Origin: Eukaryota sp. TZLM1-RC
Taxonomy: Eukaryota; Metamonada: BaSk clade
Direction of reading: 5' to 3'
Assembly: GCA_040285825.1 (NCBI GenBank)
Contig: JAUPSS010000007.1
Span: 272,501 to 336,500 of the forward strand
Length of the DNA stretch: 64,000 nt
Shown: positions 63,736-64,000 of the stretch, one piece after another
How positions within the stretch are numbered: the stretch's first letter is position 1
How the letters are laid out: the number at the start of each line of letters is the position of its first letter
Position numbers and translations under genes: made by a program
Notes under the pieces: model-generated
What the model was told of the DNA's origin: nothing
Database searches by the model: none
The model's input: only the letters and a program-made list of their open reading frames with translations

Positions 63736-64000
63736 TTCTCTCCCCCTGGTCAACCCTCTCATATTTTACTTTCTGTCACGGCGTCCAAATTGCACTGTGT
63801 CTTTGCCAAAACGATGCCATTGGCTGATAGTGACTCTTATACTGATTGGAATGCCCAAGCAAAGATTCTACCCGTCAGATCAAGCTCATCCCCTTCACTT
63901 CTCCACTCCCCTTACCCTTCATGCTATGCTCGAAATTCTTCTCGAAAAAAAATTGGAATTTTTTAAAAATGATTTTTTGCCTTTGTGTGATGTCCCTGAT
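63736..64000 (+). mobile_element. 5' end of a family B-related REL retrotransposon, running off the window
   Basis: ATG at 63813 starts 'MPLADSDSYTDWNAQAK', then SSPSLLHSPYPSCYARNS, clearly related to the family B start (MSDTLNDTDWTAK ... SHSPHLSLHARKS). A stop at about 63966 follows an A-run (GAAAAAAAATT), again suggesting a one-base slip. The zinc modules and RT would lie beyond the window. Confidence 0.5.

Noticed and set aside
1-64000. tRNA or rRNA genes
   Set aside because: I looked for TTCGANTC-type arms and rRNA-like conserved blocks and found none that fold convincingly; a covariance-model scan would be needed.

Overview
The window is nuclear DNA from an AT-rich eukaryote, most likely a free-living protist whose lineage I cannot name with confidence. 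Coding genes are compact and mostly intron-free. The best intron trace (263-340) has GTAAGT at its 5' end and TACTAAC as branch point. Recognisable host genes, each by its own conserved motifs, are a NEDD1-like WD40 spindle/centrosome protein (7360-8997), an RCC1-repeat/leucine-rich protein (23772-25979), the transcription factor IWS1/Spn1 (44484-45167), a Man1/LEM2/Src1-type inner nuclear membrane protein (55225-56307), an RRM protein (60073-61005), the Golgi protein TVP23 (61394-61954), and a local family of four BTB/POZ proteins of which only one (37420-38505) is intact.

Roughly half of the window is mobile DNA. The dominant class is non-LTR retrotransposons of the early-branching type that carry a C-terminal restriction-like endonuclease (REL). 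They encode one long protein: N-terminal CCHC knuckle, second CxxC/CxxC module, reverse transcriptase, CxC-H-C finger and PD-(D/E)xK-like nuclease. Family A has two full-length copies in inverted orientation (19999-23344 minus, 39612-42951 plus). Family B has one full-length copy (49805-53076 minus), a 5'-truncated copy (17335-19250), a 3' piece (9376-9900), an old plus-strand copy (57175-59560) and a related 5' end leaving the window (63740-64000). Families C, D, E and F appear as truncated pieces. Target-site duplications of 9-10 bp can be read for the three full-length copies, with different sequences, so insertion is not at one fixed site. hAT/DUF659-like transposase relics lie at 1485-2245 and 16046-16342.

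A single Ty3/gypsy-like gag-protease-RT-RNase H element (28000-33326) sits antisense inside a BTB gene, whose ends lie on either side. It has no LTR and no visible integrase, and is flanked by a 7-bp direct repeat.

Two further structures stand out. A B-box-like coiled-coil ORF lies in a unit with inverted-repeat ends and is present twice in opposite orientation (5342-6720 and 45905-47150); the second copy preserves the empty site of a retrotransposon inserted next to the first. At 61827-63358 the 5' end of TVP23 plus an upstream retrotransposon 3' end forms four exact 383-bp tandem units.

Many ORF breaks are single-base differences, several in A-runs, so some 'pseudogenes' could be sequencing errors. 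Gene spacers hold many short coding-like relics, pointing to heavy turnover by insertion, duplication and decay.
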